From the NCBI GenBank assembly GCA_015056545.1, contig SVGE01000004.1:100721-164720 (forward strand): DNA of 64,000 nt, written 5' to 3'. Source of the stretch: Clostridiales bacterium. Lineage in GTDB: Bacteria > Bacillota > Clostridia > TANB77 > SIG350. Numbering within the stretch: the first letter of the stretch is position 1; every line of letters begins with the position of its first letter. Under the pieces are notes generated by a model. It did not search any database, was not told the DNA's origin, and saw nothing but the letters and a program-made list of their open reading frames with translations. Below, in pieces: positions 8,138 through 17,146 of the stretch. A program made the translations under genes and the position numbers.

Positions 8138-9895
8138 TTAGTTTACTTCACAAAAAATATATCTATTATCTAGCATGTGATTTAAATATAAATCCTTTCC
8201 ATCTAGTGACATTATATACCAATTTGATGTTGCTATTACCTCTCCATTATATTCTCCTAATTGTACTAAAAAATATCTTTCCCCTTCATAAAATGTTGTC
8301 CCTTCTTGACACCATACAAAAAAAGGTTCTTCACATTGAAATTTTTCATTAAGAATTACTTGTGCTTGTTCTGTACTTATTCTGTTTTTCTTTTCATATA
8401 CATTCATTGTATTAATATATACATTTCTTGTTTCTTCATCATAAACTACTTCTACATCATGTAATTCTAAAATATCTCTTAATTTAATATAATTATAGCC
8501 ATCTATATTATATTTTATTAATTCTATTTGATACCCATTATAGTACATACTTTGTTTACTAGGAATTGCTTTTTTGTTTTCTTTGTTTGGATTTAATATT
8601 TTAAGCTCATTTCCTTCGCATATATATTTTCCATATTCTGACATGTATATACTTTGTTCAATATCATTCCATTCCACTTCAAAACTTTTTCCTGCAGTAT
8701 CTAATAAATATGCTATATCTCTTAATTTGAAATAATTATTTCCATCTATATTATATGCTTCGACTTCAACTTCCTTATTATTAACAAATATTTTTGATGG
8801 TGTAGGTATTACATTTTTTGCAAATGAATATTCAAAATATTTCACTTCATTCTTCCACCAATCGAATGATTCTCCTACTTCAGCACAAATATTATTTTTT
8901 TCTTCATCATATGTTACATAATCATATTTAAAATCAACAACAACATTGTTATTCATATCTATAGCACCATATTTTCCATTAATACCTGCTGTTACTACAT
9001 AATAATCATTCATTTCACCTAATTCATCATATATACATGGAATTACCTGTTCGTTATTAGTATTTATATATCCATATTTTCCATTCTTTTTTACCATAGC
9101 ATAACCATTTGCAAAATATGGTGTATAATAGCAATAATGAGCATATCTGTTACCTGCTTCATCAGCAACTGCATCAGCTTCATAATGATAATATCCAGAA
9201 GCGTATGTATAATCATATACTATTTTTTCATGTCCAAATTCATAATACATATACTCTTCAGAATCATATTGTATAGGAATAACAACTTCTCCTGTATAAT
9301 CTATATATCCAACTTTATCATTTAACATTACACAAGCTTTTCCTTCTGAAAAACTACTTATATAATCATAAATAAATGGAACTATTTCATTTCCATACAA
9401 ATCTATTATGCCATTTTTTCCATTCAAATTAGCTATTATACTATTATGCCCAGTAAAGCTCAAATCACTATATTTGCATTCAATAACTTCTCTACATTGA
9501 ATATATGGTTCAAAGTCCCATGCATCCAGATTATTAAGATATATACAACCTAAATATCCTTCTTTTCTAACCATAATATATCCATTTTCATTTCTATCAC
9601 ATACTGCCATTTCTTCATATACACATGGTAATATTTCATTATTATTTAAATCAACTATTCCCCATTTTCCATCTTTTTCTACTGCACATGCAAATCCATA
9701 ATTATATATTTCATCATATATGCATGGAATCAATTCTTTCATATTCTTATTTACTAAACCACATTTATATTCATCATTTACAACAACTGCTACCTCATCT
9801 ACATATTCTCTTACATATTCATAATTACTAGCAAAGGCAATGCTCATAGGGATTATACTAATAATCATAAAAATAATTAAAAACTTTTTTAACAT
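8138..9895 (-). CDS. Secreted WG-repeat protein with two stalk domains and extra C-terminal domain
   Basis: This is a 585-residue protein. It has a signal peptide (MLKKFLIIFMIISIIPMSIA, likely cut at AFA-S), six to seven divergent WG repeats (for example GKYGYINTNNEQVIPCIYDE), and an insertion rich in tyrosine and histidine around residue 230. Two copper-amine-oxidase-N-like stalk domains follow, with YNIDGNNYFKLRDIAY and YNIDGYNYIKLRDI. The C-terminal 75 residues (from about ISTEQAQVILNEKF) are not found in the paralogue at 4092-5645 and may bind another ligand. AAGGAGGAAAAGT precedes the ATG. Confidence 0.85.
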   Translation of the reverse strand: MLKKFLIIFMIISIIPMSIAFASNYEYVREYVDEVAVVVNDEYKCGLVNKNMKELIPCIYDEIYNYGFACAVEKDGKWGIVDLNNNEILPCVYEEMAVCDRNENGYIMVRKEGYLGCIYLNNLDAWDFEPYIQCREVIECKYSDLSFTGHNSIIANLNGKNGIIDLYGNEIVPFIYDYISSFSEGKACVMLNDKVGYIDYTGEVVIPIQYDSEEYMYYEFGHEKIVYDYTYASGYYHYEADAVADEAGNRYAHYCYYTPYFANGYAMVKKNGKYGYINTNNEQVIPCIYDELGEMNDYYVVTAGINGKYGAIDMNNNVVVDFKYDYVTYDEEKNNICAEVGESFDWWKNEVKYFEYSFAKNVIPTPSKIFVNNKEVEVEAYNIDGNNYFKLRDIAYLLDTAGKSFEVEWNDIEQSIYMSEYGKYICEGNELKILNPNKENKKAIPSKQSMYYNGYQIELIKYNIDGYNYIKLRDILELHDVEVVYDEETRNVYINTMNVYEKKNRISTEQAQVILNEKFQCEEPFFVWCQEGTTFYEGERYFLVQLGEYNGEVIATSNWYIMSLDGKDLYLNHMLDNRYIFCEVN

Positions 9896-9980
9896 ACTTT
9901 TCCTCCTTATATAACTTATATTTTTATTTTAGCATAACAAGATTAAACATACAATACTATAGAAAATTATAGACATTATA

Positions 9981-10010
9981 AAATGCCTAAACACTAGTAT
10001 TTAGGCATTT
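9981..10010 (-). terminator. Terminator hairpin of the TAGTATTTAGG family
   Basis: AAATGCCTAAA, loop CACTAGTA, TTTAGGCATTT. From 9998 to 10033 the sequence is essentially identical to the tRNA-Arg flank at 11618-11653, including the complement of the tRNA's terminal CACCA. Confidence 0.8.
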
Positions 10011-10025
10011 CTTGTAAATATATAC

Positions 10026-10100
10026 ATGGTGAACCACACCGTGTTAAATACAAAACTTTTTATGTTTTGTTTCGGGTTTGGAATTAATGTAGTTGTTTAA
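10026..10100 (-). repeat. Shared 3' UTR element, copy B
   Basis: Second near-identical copy of the element at 5785-5860, located between the stop of the gene at 10116 and the terminator at 9981-10010. On its outer side it joins a 36-base duplicate of the tRNA-Arg 3' flank. Confidence 0.8.
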
Positions 10101-10115
10101 TTGATTTTACATATA

Positions 10116-11441
10116 TTATGCCCCTGCTAGTTGTATACTGTCCATATATCCTTCTCTACCATCTTCTAATTTTATCTTTATTCTTTCAACATTATCTTCA
10201 ATATCTAAAATTTTAAATGTCCTATCTCCAATTATTTCTATGTTAGCTTTTTTATATGCATCAAAATGATTAAATCCATCATAATAATTCCAAAATTCCA
10301 TAAAATTATTATGATTTTCTGAAAAAAGCATTCCTATATTATCTGTAAAATCTACATTTCTAATTTTATCAATATTAATATTTTTCTTTTCAATCTCACT
10401 ATTATATATTTCATAGTACTCAAAATATATATTAGGTGTTATTGACCCATTATATGTATCATCATATATTATCAAGCCATTTTTATCTATTCTTAAATGA
10501 TATCCTCCAAAATAAGTTAATTTTTCCATCTTATTGCCTCTTTTAGTATAAATAGCATATCCTGGGTCATCACTAGCTCCCTCATCAAATATTATTATTT
10601 CTAATTTTTTATCATTCTCATTTAAGTCAACTATATATATATTAGGATTATCCCAATTTTCTTCGAATTTTTCTCCATTTAGTTCTACTACATCTACAAC
10701 TATATTTTCCCATTCTCCATCTATATTCTTAATTTTTACACCATTTTTTTCTTCTTTCCTAAGCGTAATTATTTCCTTGTTTCCATCTCCATCCAAATCA
10801 TAGTTAAATTCTTTAAAATCTTTAACATCAACACTATTAACCCATTCTAATGCTACATCCTCTAATTTATAAAATACAGTATCAAATTGTACTAATTTTT
10901 CTCCTTTTATTTCATTTCCTTGCTTTTCTACTTTTCCATCTAAAAATTTATACTCTAACTCTATCATATCTGCATGAACATCATGCCATCCGCCATAAAA
11001 AACAAGTGCATTATCAATACCTTTTGATATGTCTACAATATAATATTCTCCCATATTTGATGGTATCCCTGCTTGAATAACATAACTTTTGTTTCCATTA
11101 AGTATACATGTGCCTACAACCATAAAATTATAATTTGGCGTATGCACTTCCCCATCAACAATTTTTTGAAATAAATCTTTAACCAGCGCAGCCTCTTCTT
11201 TTTCCTTACCTTCGAATGACCACCACTTTATATTTAAATCTGAGTTTTCTATATCTAATATAAATTCATACTCTTTACTTTCTTCTAATTCAATTTTTTC
11301 TTCACTCTCTATTTCATTATTTTCTACTATTTTATTATTCTCTTTATTTTTACTATTAAAAATAAATATACAACTTACAGCAGCAATAACTATTACTGCA
11401 ACAAAAATTAATATGATTACCCATCTTTTAGTTTTAATCAT
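10116..11441 (-). CDS. Membrane-anchored protein with calcium-loop-like segment
   Basis: A protein of about 441 residues with an N-terminal TM anchor (WVIILIFVAVIVIAAVSC; a lipobox is not convincing), a glutamate-rich linker, and an extracellular region. YDLDGDGNKEIITL around residue 213 is an FG-GAP/EF-hand-like calcium loop, seen in integrin-like beta-propeller repeats. The last 40 residues (IEIIGDRTFKILDIED...EGYMDSIQLAGA) resemble a bacterial SH3 domain. The ATG at 11439-11441 is chosen because GGGAGGT precedes it. It belongs to the exported-protein cluster and shares its 3' element. Confidence 0.7.
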   Translation of the reverse strand: MIKTKRWVIILIFVAVIVIAAVSCIFIFNSKNKENNKIVENNEIESEEKIELEESKEYEFILDIENSDLNIKWWSFEGKEKEEAALVKDLFQKIVDGEVHTPNYNFMVVGTCILNGNKSYVIQAGIPSNMGEYYIVDISKGIDNALVFYGGWHDVHADMIELEYKFLDGKVEKQGNEIKGEKLVQFDTVFYKLEDVALEWVNSVDVKDFKEFNYDLDGDGNKEIITLRKEEKNGVKIKNIDGEWENIVVDVVELNGEKFEENWDNPNIYIVDLNENDKKLEIIIFDEGASDDPGYAIYTKRGNKMEKLTYFGGYHLRIDKNGLIIYDDTYNGSITPNIYFEYYEIYNSEIEKKNINIDKIRNVDFTDNIGMLFSENHNNFMEFWNYYDGFNHFDAYKKANIEIIGDRTFKILDIEDNVERIKIKLEDGREGYMDSIQLAGA

Positions 11442-11586
11442 TTGTTTACCTCCCACAATAATTTTATTATATAAAAACTATATATTAAATTTTCTAAAAA
11501 TGCAATATTTTTTAATTCATGTTTTTGTAAATTAAATTTTATAAATTTCTGACTAAAGTCTAATCTATAAGCATTAAAATAGCATT

Positions 11587-11633
11587 AAGAAATGCCTAGA
11601 TACTAGTTTTGTCCTAGTATTTAGGCATTTCTT
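11587..11633. terminator. Long terminator hairpin after tRNA-Arg
   Basis: AAGAAATGCCTAGATACTAG pairs along 20 bases (one wobble) with CTAGTATTTAGGCATTTCTT around a 7-base loop. It lies 13 bases beyond the CCA end of tRNA-Arg on the minus strand. Confidence 0.85.
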
Positions 11634-11646
11634 GTAAATATATACA

Positions 11647-11723
11647 TGGTGAGCCAGGAGGGGTTCGAACCCCCGACCCCGGGCTTAGAAGGCCCGTGCT
11701 CTATCCAGCTGAGCTACTGACCC
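11647..11723 (-). tRNA. tRNA-Arg (anticodon TCT), CCA encoded
   Basis: The 77-nt cloverleaf can be read on the minus strand. The acceptor stem is GGGTCAG with CTGGCTC (wobble pairs), followed by discriminator A and encoded CCA. The D-arm includes AGCTCAGCTGGATAGAGC, the anticodon loop is CTTCTAA between GGGCC-type stems, and the T-arm is GGGGGTTCGAACCCCT. The TCT anticodon reads AGA/AGG, the dominant arginine codons in this AT-rich genome. A 36-base copy of its 3' edge and flank lies at 9998-10033. Confidence 0.97.
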
Positions 11724-11808
11724 ATGGATAATGCTTGTAAAACAAGCATTAATATAATAACATCTTAAGACATTTTTGTCAATACTTTTATAAAAAGTTA
11801 TTAAATTT

Positions 11809-12501
11809 TTAATCAAATAGCTCTTCAGCTCTCATACTAGTATATTCACTATTAGATATAACTATATGGTCTAAAAGCTCTATATCTAAAACCTTAGAAG
11901 CTTCAATTGCTTTATATGTAAATGTTATATCTGATGTACTAGGAGTAGTATCACCACTTGGATGATTATGTACTAATATTATTGAGCTAGCACCTAGCTT
12001 AATTGCATCTCTGTATATGTCATTCATATTAAGTGCAATTTGAGATTTTCCTCCCATAGCTAATTTAGATATTTTTAAAAGATTATTTTTTACATCTAAA
12101 TTAATTACAAAAAATATTTCTTTAATTTGATTTATACATTCATATCTTAATAATTCATATACTTGCTCTGATGTTGTTATTTTCTTATTTTCTTCATTAA
12201 CAGGTCTTGCAATTCTTTTTGCAAGTTCTAATACTGCTTTAATTTGAATAGCTTTTACTTTTCCTATTCCTTTTACTTTTTTTAGTTCATTTATTTCTAA
12301 TTTTGAAATACTAGATAAATCATTATTTTCATCTAGCATTAATAGTTTTTGTGCTATTTCAACTGCTGTTTCAGATTTTGTTCCATTTTTTAGTATAATC
12401 GCTAACAATTCAGCATTAGATAATGTTTCTTCACCATACTCTAAAAGCTTTTCATACGGTCTTTCCATAACCGGTAATTGCTTCATTGTTAATTTATTCA
12501 C
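11809..12501 (-). CDS. radC: RadC family JAB/MPN domain protein
   Basis: This is a 230-residue protein. The N-terminal helix-hairpin-helix-like part includes LKKVKGIGKVKAIQIKAV (about residues 73-90). The C-terminal JAB1/MPN+ metalloprotease-like domain has VHNHPSGDTTPSTSDI (about residues 178-193), which supplies the zinc-binding His-x-His and Asp. The family was once called a DNA repair protein, but that role is doubtful. It starts with GTG at 12501 after AGAAGG and follows recR by 14 bases, so it is probably cotranscribed with dnaX-ybaB-recR. Confidence 0.93.
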   Translation of the reverse strand: MNKLTMKQLPVMERPYEKLLEYGEETLSNAELLAIILKNGTKSETAVEIAQKLLMLDENNDLSSISKLEINELKKVKGIGKVKAIQIKAVLELAKRIARPVNEENKKITTSEQVYELLRYECINQIKEIFFVINLDVKNNLLKISKLAMGGKSQIALNMNDIYRDAIKLGASSIILVHNHPSGDTTPSTSDITFTYKAIEASKVLDIELLDHIVISNSEYTSMRAEELFD

Positions 12502-12515
12502 TTATACCTTCTTTC

Positions 12516-13118
12516 TTAAACTTTTCTTCTTCCTTCCAAAGCTTTACAAAGTGTAACTTCATCTGTATATTCAATATCTCCACCAATAGGTATTCCATGT
12601 GCTATTCTTGTAACTTCTATTCCTAAAGGATTAATAAGTTTAGCTATATACATAGCTGTAGCTTCTCCTTCAATATTAGGATTTGTAGCAAGAATTATTT
12701 CTTTTACAGTATCATCTTTTAATCTATCCAATAATTCTTTTATTTTAATATCATTTGGGCCTATTCCATTCATTGGAGATATTGCACCATGCAACACATG
12801 ATATAACCCTTTATATTCATGTGTTCTCTCCATTGCAATTATATCTTTAACATCTTGTACAACACAAATTGTAGATATATCTCTTTTTGGAGATGCACAA
12901 ATATCACATGGATTATTATCTGTTATATTAAAACATTTATCACAATATTTTAAATTCTTCTTTGCATTAATAATTGACATAGCAAAATCTTGAGCATCTT
13001 GCTCAGATAAATTCAAAACATGAAATGCCATTCTAACAGCTGTTTTATGTCCTATACTAGGAAATTTTTCAAATTCTTCTATTAAATTAGTTATTGATTT
13101 ACTATATGAATCTATCAT
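12516..13118 (-). CDS. recR: Recombination protein RecR
   Basis: This 200-residue protein acts with RecO/RecF in loading RecA at gaps. Visible features are the N-terminal HhH segment ([21 protein letters not shown]), the C4 zinc finger [16 protein letters not shown] (about residues 58-73), and a Toprim domain beginning [15 protein letters not shown] with the [19 protein letters not shown] segment. The length is typical of the family. It follows ybaB by 8 bases in the conserved dnaX-ybaB-recR operon. Confidence 0.97.
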   Translation of the reverse strand: MIDSYSKSITNLIEEFEKFPSIGHKTAVRMAFHVLNLSEQDAQDFAMSIINAKKNLKYCDKCFNITDNNPCDICASPKRDISTICVVQDVKDIIAMERTHEYKGLYHVLHGAISPMNGIGPNDIKIKELLDRLKDDTVKEIILATNPNIEGEATAMYIAKLINPLGIEVTRIAHGIPIGGDIEYTDEVTLCKALEGRRKV

Positions 13119-13126
13119 AATTACTC

Positions 13127-13459
13127 CTAAAATAATCCTGGTATATTATATTGTTGCATTTCACTATTCATTTTTGCATCAACTTGTCTTAATGCTTCAT
13201 TCATAGCTGTTACGATTAAATCTTGTAACATTTCTACATCATCAGGATCTACAACTTCTTTTTTAATAATTACTTCTTTAACAATTTTATCCCCAGTAAC
13301 TTTTACTGTAACAGCTCCACCACCAACTGATGCTTCAAATTCTTTTGCTGCTACTTCTTCTTGTTTTTTTAATACCTCTTGTTGCATTTTTTGCGCTTGT
13401 TTTAAAATATTATTAAAATTACCACCATTCATTCCTGGAAAACCATTAAATTTTGCCAT
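13127..13459 (-). CDS. ybaB: YbaB/EbfC nucleoid-associated protein
   Basis: This is a 110-residue DNA-binding protein of the YbaB/EbfC family. It has a glycine/asparagine-rich N-terminus ([16 protein letters not shown]), a helix with [23 protein letters not shown], and the core [20 protein letters not shown]. The start at 13457-13459 is chosen because GGAGG lies 8 bases upstream; the longer in-frame ATG would precede the ribosome site and overlap dnaX. The dnaX-ybaB-recR gene order is widely conserved. Confidence 0.95.
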   Translation of the reverse strand: MAKFNGFPGMNGGNFNNILKQAQKMQQEVLKKQEEVAAKEFEASVGGGAVTVKVTGDKIVKEVIIKKEVVDPDDVEMLQDLIVTAMNEALRQVDAKMNSEMQQYNIPGLF

Positions 13460-13472
13460 AATATATTCCTCC

Positions 13473-15077
13473 TTATTCATCTATAATATCTATAGGTATA
13501 TTTAACCCTTTCATTTTATTTTCTAAATCTGTAATTCTACTATCTTCAATTGCTTTTTTATCATTTTCAAGATAACATCTTACTTCATATTCTTTATTTA
13601 ATACATTTGAAATAGTATCTTTTAATACATTTAGATTATCTCCTTTTTCAACCATAGTTTTAGCAAAATCAGTTTTTAAGAATACCCCTACTAGTCCATC
13701 ATTTACAAAACTTGCTTTTGCATTAACTAAATTAGTAAATAAACTTACTTTACCATTTCCTCTTAAATCTACTAAAACATCTTTCCATTGTGGGATTTCT
13801 TTGAATGATGCACTAGGTGTAGAAATATTAGTTTCTGTTTTTACTACATTATTATTCTTCACATCTGGTATACTGTTTTTTTGTTCAATATTGATTGTTT
13901 TTTCTATATTATTTTTTTTACTTTCTTTTTCAACATAAACTACATTTTTATTATTTTCTAGTTTTTCAATTCTTTGTCTTAAATCTTCTAAACCATCATT
14001 TTCAGTAGTTACACATAATTTAATTAATTGTGACTGTGCAACTACAATTTGATTATTAGCCCATTTAATACTATTTTGAATTTCAGATATTTTACTAATT
14101 AAATTAACTATTTTTTCAGTAGAAACTTTTGTTATTAATTTATCTATTTTTTCTAATTCTTCTTTATTATATATATATATTTTTTTAGTTTTTGAGTAAA
14201 TTAATATATCTCTTAATTTTTTAATACATTCATCCAATATTACTGTAATATTTTGACCAGAATTTAGCATATCATTTAAATCTATTAATACTTTTTCTGA
14301 ATTATTATCTATAATATCTTCTAATATATCTAATATACGTATACTACTTGGTATACCTATTAAATTTGAAATATATTCAGTTGTAATCATATCTGTATCT
14401 GCAACACATCTATCTAATATACTTATAGCATCTCTCATTGCACCTTCAGATAAATTTGCAATTATATTTAATGCCTCTTTTTCTGCTGACTTGTTTATTC
14501 CACTTAGTATTTCTTCTAATCTTTGAATAATATATTCATTTGGAATTCTTTTAAAATCAAAACGTTGACATCTTGAAAGAATTGTCGCTGGAAGTTTAGT
14601 AGGTTCTGTTGTTGCTAATATAAATTTTACATGTTCAGGTGGTTCTTCTAATGTTTTAAGAAGTGCATTAAAAGCTCCAATTGATAACATGTGAACTTCA
14701 TCTATAATATACACCCTATATTTTGCTTTTGTAGGTGCATACATGACTTCATCTCTAATACTACGAATATTTTCAACACCATTATTTGATGCAGCATCTA
14801 TTTCTGTTACATCAGTAAGTGAACCATCTAATATACCTTTGCACACTTCACATTCGTTGCATGGTTCTCCATCATGTGGATTTAAGCAATTTATTGCTCT
14901 CGAAAATATCTTAGCAGTAGTTGTCTTACCTGTTCCCCTAACACCACTTAATAAATATGCATGTCCAACACGATTATTTATTATTTGATTTCTTAATATT
15001 TGCGCGATATGGTCTTGCCCTACCATATCTTCAAATTTAAGAGGTCTAAATTTTCTATATAAAGCTACATAACTCAA
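13473..15077 (-). CDS. dnaX: DNA polymerase III subunit gamma/tau
   Basis: This 534-residue clamp-loader ATPase has Walker [13 protein letters not shown] (about residues 45-56), the four-cysteine zinc module [16 protein letters not shown], Walker [10 protein letters not shown], the SRC sensor motif in [10 protein letters not shown], and domain III to about residue 350. A low-complexity lysine/asparagine-rich linker and a tau-type C-terminal region follow. The start is TTG at 15077 after GGGAGTG; no in-frame ATG lies nearby. It is first in the operon with ybaB, recR and radC, directly downstream of the SRP RNA gene. Confidence 0.97.
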   Translation of the reverse strand: MSYVALYRKFRPLKFEDMVGQDHIAQILRNQIINNRVGHAYLLSGVRGTGKTTTAKIFSRAINCLNPHDGEPCNECEVCKGILDGSLTDVTEIDAASNNGVENIRSIRDEVMYAPTKAKYRVYIIDEVHMLSIGAFNALLKTLEEPPEHVKFILATTEPTKLPATILSRCQRFDFKRIPNEYIIQRLEEILSGINKSAEKEALNIIANLSEGAMRDAISILDRCVADTDMITTEYISNLIGIPSSIRILDILEDIIDNNSEKVLIDLNDMLNSGQNITVILDECIKKLRDILIYSKTKKIYIYNKEELEKIDKLITKVSTEKIVNLISKISEIQNSIKWANNQIVVAQSQLIKLCVTTENDGLEDLRQRIEKLENNKNVVYVEKESKKNNIEKTINIEQKNSIPDVKNNNVVKTETNISTPSASFKEIPQWKDVLVDLRGNGKVSLFTNLVNAKASFVNDGLVGVFLKTDFAKTMVEKGDNLNVLKDTISNVLNKEYEVRCYLENDKKAIEDSRITDLENKMKGLNIPIDIIDE

Positions 15078-15123
15078 TAAAATTCACTCCCCTTCTTTTT
15101 AATATACATATAATATATTAAAA

Positions 15124-15268
15124 ATGGCTCTCATACATCTGTATGAATAGCAGCCATATACGTACCTAAAAGGGCCTACTTATTGCTGCTTCCTTCCGGA
15201 CCTGACAAGGTTCATAGTCTTTCATCACATATATCAACTAGCTATTCATACAAATGTATTTAAGCCTT
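15124..15268 (-). ncRNA. ffs: Signal recognition particle RNA (scRNA/4.5S-type)
   Basis: On the minus strand the near-universal SRP apical hairpin is present: GTCAGGTCCGGAAGGAAGCAGC lies within 15184-15205 and contains the Ffh-binding symmetric loop and GGAA-type tetraloop. It is flanked by a long stem in which GTATGAATAGC (near 15245-15255) pairs with GCTATTCATAC (near 15141-15151), extended by GGCT/AGCC at the ends. A T-run follows at the 3' end. Ends are approximate. The extra 5' sequence suggests the longer Bacillus-like form, but an Alu domain was not fully resolved. Confidence 0.93.
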
Positions 15269-15333
15269 TCATATTATATATTGTATGATAAAAAATATCA
15301 ATAGTTTTTTATCAAATTCCTAATCTTTACAAA

Positions 15334-16242
15334 TTATTTTCTAGGTTGAAAATTTGAAATTTCAGATAATTTTTCAAATAAAACTTTTTCTTCAGCATCT
15401 AAATTTTTAGGAACTTGTATTTTTACTTCTAAAACTAAATCCCCTCTGCCACCAATACCATTTTTATATCCTTTACGAGGTAATCTTAATTTATCTCCTG
15501 ATTGTATTCCTGGTGGAATAGTAATTTTAGCATTTCCATCTAAATATTCAACATTTACGTTTGTCCCTAATGCCGCTTCCCATGGTGTTAATTTTAAGTC
15601 TTTTAATAAATTTGCTCCCTCTATAGCATATACTGTATTTGGTAACATTTTAACCTTTATATACAAATCACCATCTCTACCACCATTTATTCCTGGTTTT
15701 CCTTGACCTGCAATTCTTATTTTTTCTCCTTGTCTAATACCTTCTGGGATTTTTACTGTAATATTTTTCATTGTTCCTTTAATAGTTCTAAAAGATAATG
15801 TTTTTGTTGCTCCATAAAATGCATCTTCTAATGTAATTTCTATTTCTGTTTCTACATCTTCTCCTACCATTGAAACTGTATTTTTCTTAATACCAAAACC
15901 GGGTCTTTTTTCTTCCTTTTTCTTTCCAAAAAATATTTCAAAAAATTCGCTAAACGCTTCTGTGTTTACTTCATATTTTTTAACAAACTCACTTGGATCA
16001 AAATGTCCATTCTTAGATTTATAGCTAATCCACATTTTATCATATTTTCTTTTTTTTGTTTTGTCTGTTAAAACATCATATGCTTCATTTATATCTTTAA
16101 ATCTTTCTTCTGCATATCTATCATTAACATTTATATCTGGATGAAATTTTTTTGCTAATCTTCTATATGCAACTTTAACTTCATCATTACTAACTTTATA
16201 TGTATCTAATTCAAGTATTCTATAGTAATCTTTAAACTTCAT
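15334..16242 (-). CDS. DnaJ-like co-chaperone without zinc finger (CbpA type)
   Basis: A protein of about 302 residues. The N-terminal J domain (about 1-70) has the HPD motif in KKFHPDINVN. A short charged linker with DPSEFVKKY follows, and then the DnaJ C-terminal substrate-binding domains (VETEIEITLEDAFYGATKTL; KIRIAGQGKPGINGGRDGDLYI; LRLPRKGYKNGIGGRGDLVLEV). The CxxCxGxG zinc domain of DnaJ is absent, so this is a type II/CbpA-like cofactor for DnaK. The start at 16242 follows GGGGGA; the extra upstream in-frame residues precede that site. Confidence 0.93.
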   Translation of the reverse strand: MKFKDYYRILELDTYKVSNDEVKVAYRRLAKKFHPDINVNDRYAEERFKDINEAYDVLTDKTKKRKYDKMWISYKSKNGHFDPSEFVKKYEVNTEAFSEFFEIFFGKKKEEKRPGFGIKKNTVSMVGEDVETEIEITLEDAFYGATKTLSFRTIKGTMKNITVKIPEGIRQGEKIRIAGQGKPGINGGRDGDLYIKVKMLPNTVYAIEGANLLKDLKLTPWEAALGTNVNVEYLDGNAKITIPPGIQSGDKLRLPRKGYKNGIGGRGDLVLEVKIQVPKNLDAEEKVLFEKLSEISNFQPRK

Positions 16243-16387
16243 TATACTTCCCCCTACAAAACTACTTACTAGTTTTAGTATTATATCACAGATATATTTC
16301 AAATGGAATAGGAAAAAAATAATTTTTTCTATAAATTAAAAAGCAGAAAAGAAATCTCTATTCTGCTAATATATATTTTATTCATTT

Positions 16388-16921
16388 TTAAAATTTCAAC
16401 TCTTTTATTTCATCAATATTAATATTATATATTTTTTGATATATATCTTTACAATTTAATGCTGTTACTTTTTCTTTATCTACTTGCAAAAGTTCAATTA
16501 TTTCAAATACTTCCTCTTCTGCATTTCCTTCTATCTCCATATATGTTGGTATCATTGGCCAAGTATCTATATCTATTTCAATACCATTTAATTTATATTG
16601 AATTCTATTATTTTCTTGATAGCCTTTATTCTTATACCCTATTATTTCTAAAAACTCATTTGCTGTTTCAAAATCTCCAACTTCAAATTCTAATTCTTTA
16701 GTTCCATCTATTGTATTTTTTTTCACATCTTTATATGTAAGTGTTGTAATAATCCCATTTGTTCTTAATCTAATCCATCTACTAGGATGTTCTGGTTTAG
16801 TATTATATACATATCTTTTTTGATTAAATTCTCCTATTTTTTCAGCACCTAATTCTTCTAGCCTTTTTATCATTTTCTCTTTATTTACTTCTAAAACTCT
16901 TATTTCATATTCTGTTTGCAT
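16388..16921 (-). CDS. CYTH domain protein (class IV adenylate cyclase/triphosphatase-like)
   Basis: This is a 177-residue single-domain protein. The N-terminal EYEIRVLEVNKEKM matches the ExExK-type motif, with R in place of K. It is followed by RYVYNT, RWIRLRTNG, TLTYKD, KELEFEVGDF and ENNRIQYKLNGIEIDIDTWP, the alternating charged strands of the CYTH beta-tunnel that binds triphosphates and divalent metals. Members include inorganic triphosphatases and class IV cyclases. Substrate cannot be fixed from sequence. Confidence 0.9.
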   Translation of the reverse strand: MQTEYEIRVLEVNKEKMIKRLEELGAEKIGEFNQKRYVYNTKPEHPSRWIRLRTNGIITTLTYKDVKKNTIDGTKELEFEVGDFETANEFLEIIGYKNKGYQENNRIQYKLNGIEIDIDTWPMIPTYMEIEGNAEEEVFEIIELLQVDKEKVTALNCKDIYQKIYNINIDEIKELKF

Positions 16922-16991
16922 ACTATTACCTCACTTTCTCCTTTATTATATATTAATTTATATATTTTTTCTATATTTTATATAGTTTTTT

Positions 16992-17031
16992 CAACAAATT
17001 GTTGTAATATGTTTTAAAATGTGCTAATAAT
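16992..17031 (+). promoter_or_regulatory. Candidate glgP promoter with overlapping palindrome
   Basis: TTGTAA (17002-17007), an 18-base spacer and AATAAT (17026-17031) are a plausible sigma-A promoter. The inverted repeat CAACAA-A-TTGTTG (16992-17004) overlaps the -35 box and could be an operator. Confidence 0.45.
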
Positions 17032-17035
17032 AATA

Positions 17036-17092
17036 GGAATGTAAAATTTCAAGAAGAGTACGTATTATTTTAATACTACTAAATTACATTCC
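17036..17092 (+). promoter_or_regulatory. Structured leader hairpin upstream of glgP
   Basis: GGAATGTAA (17036-17044) pairs with TTACATTCC (17084-17092). Inside it AGTA-c-GTATTA (17057-17067) pairs with TAATACTACT (17071-17080) around a TTT loop. The two stems, separated by an asymmetric internal loop, form a composite hairpin about 55 bases upstream of the start codon. It has no U-run after it, so a simple terminator is unlikely. Confidence 0.65.
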
Positions 17093-17146
17093 AATTATTT
17101 TGGGAAGGAGTTATATTTTTTATTTTTTTAGAAAGGATGTTTTCTT

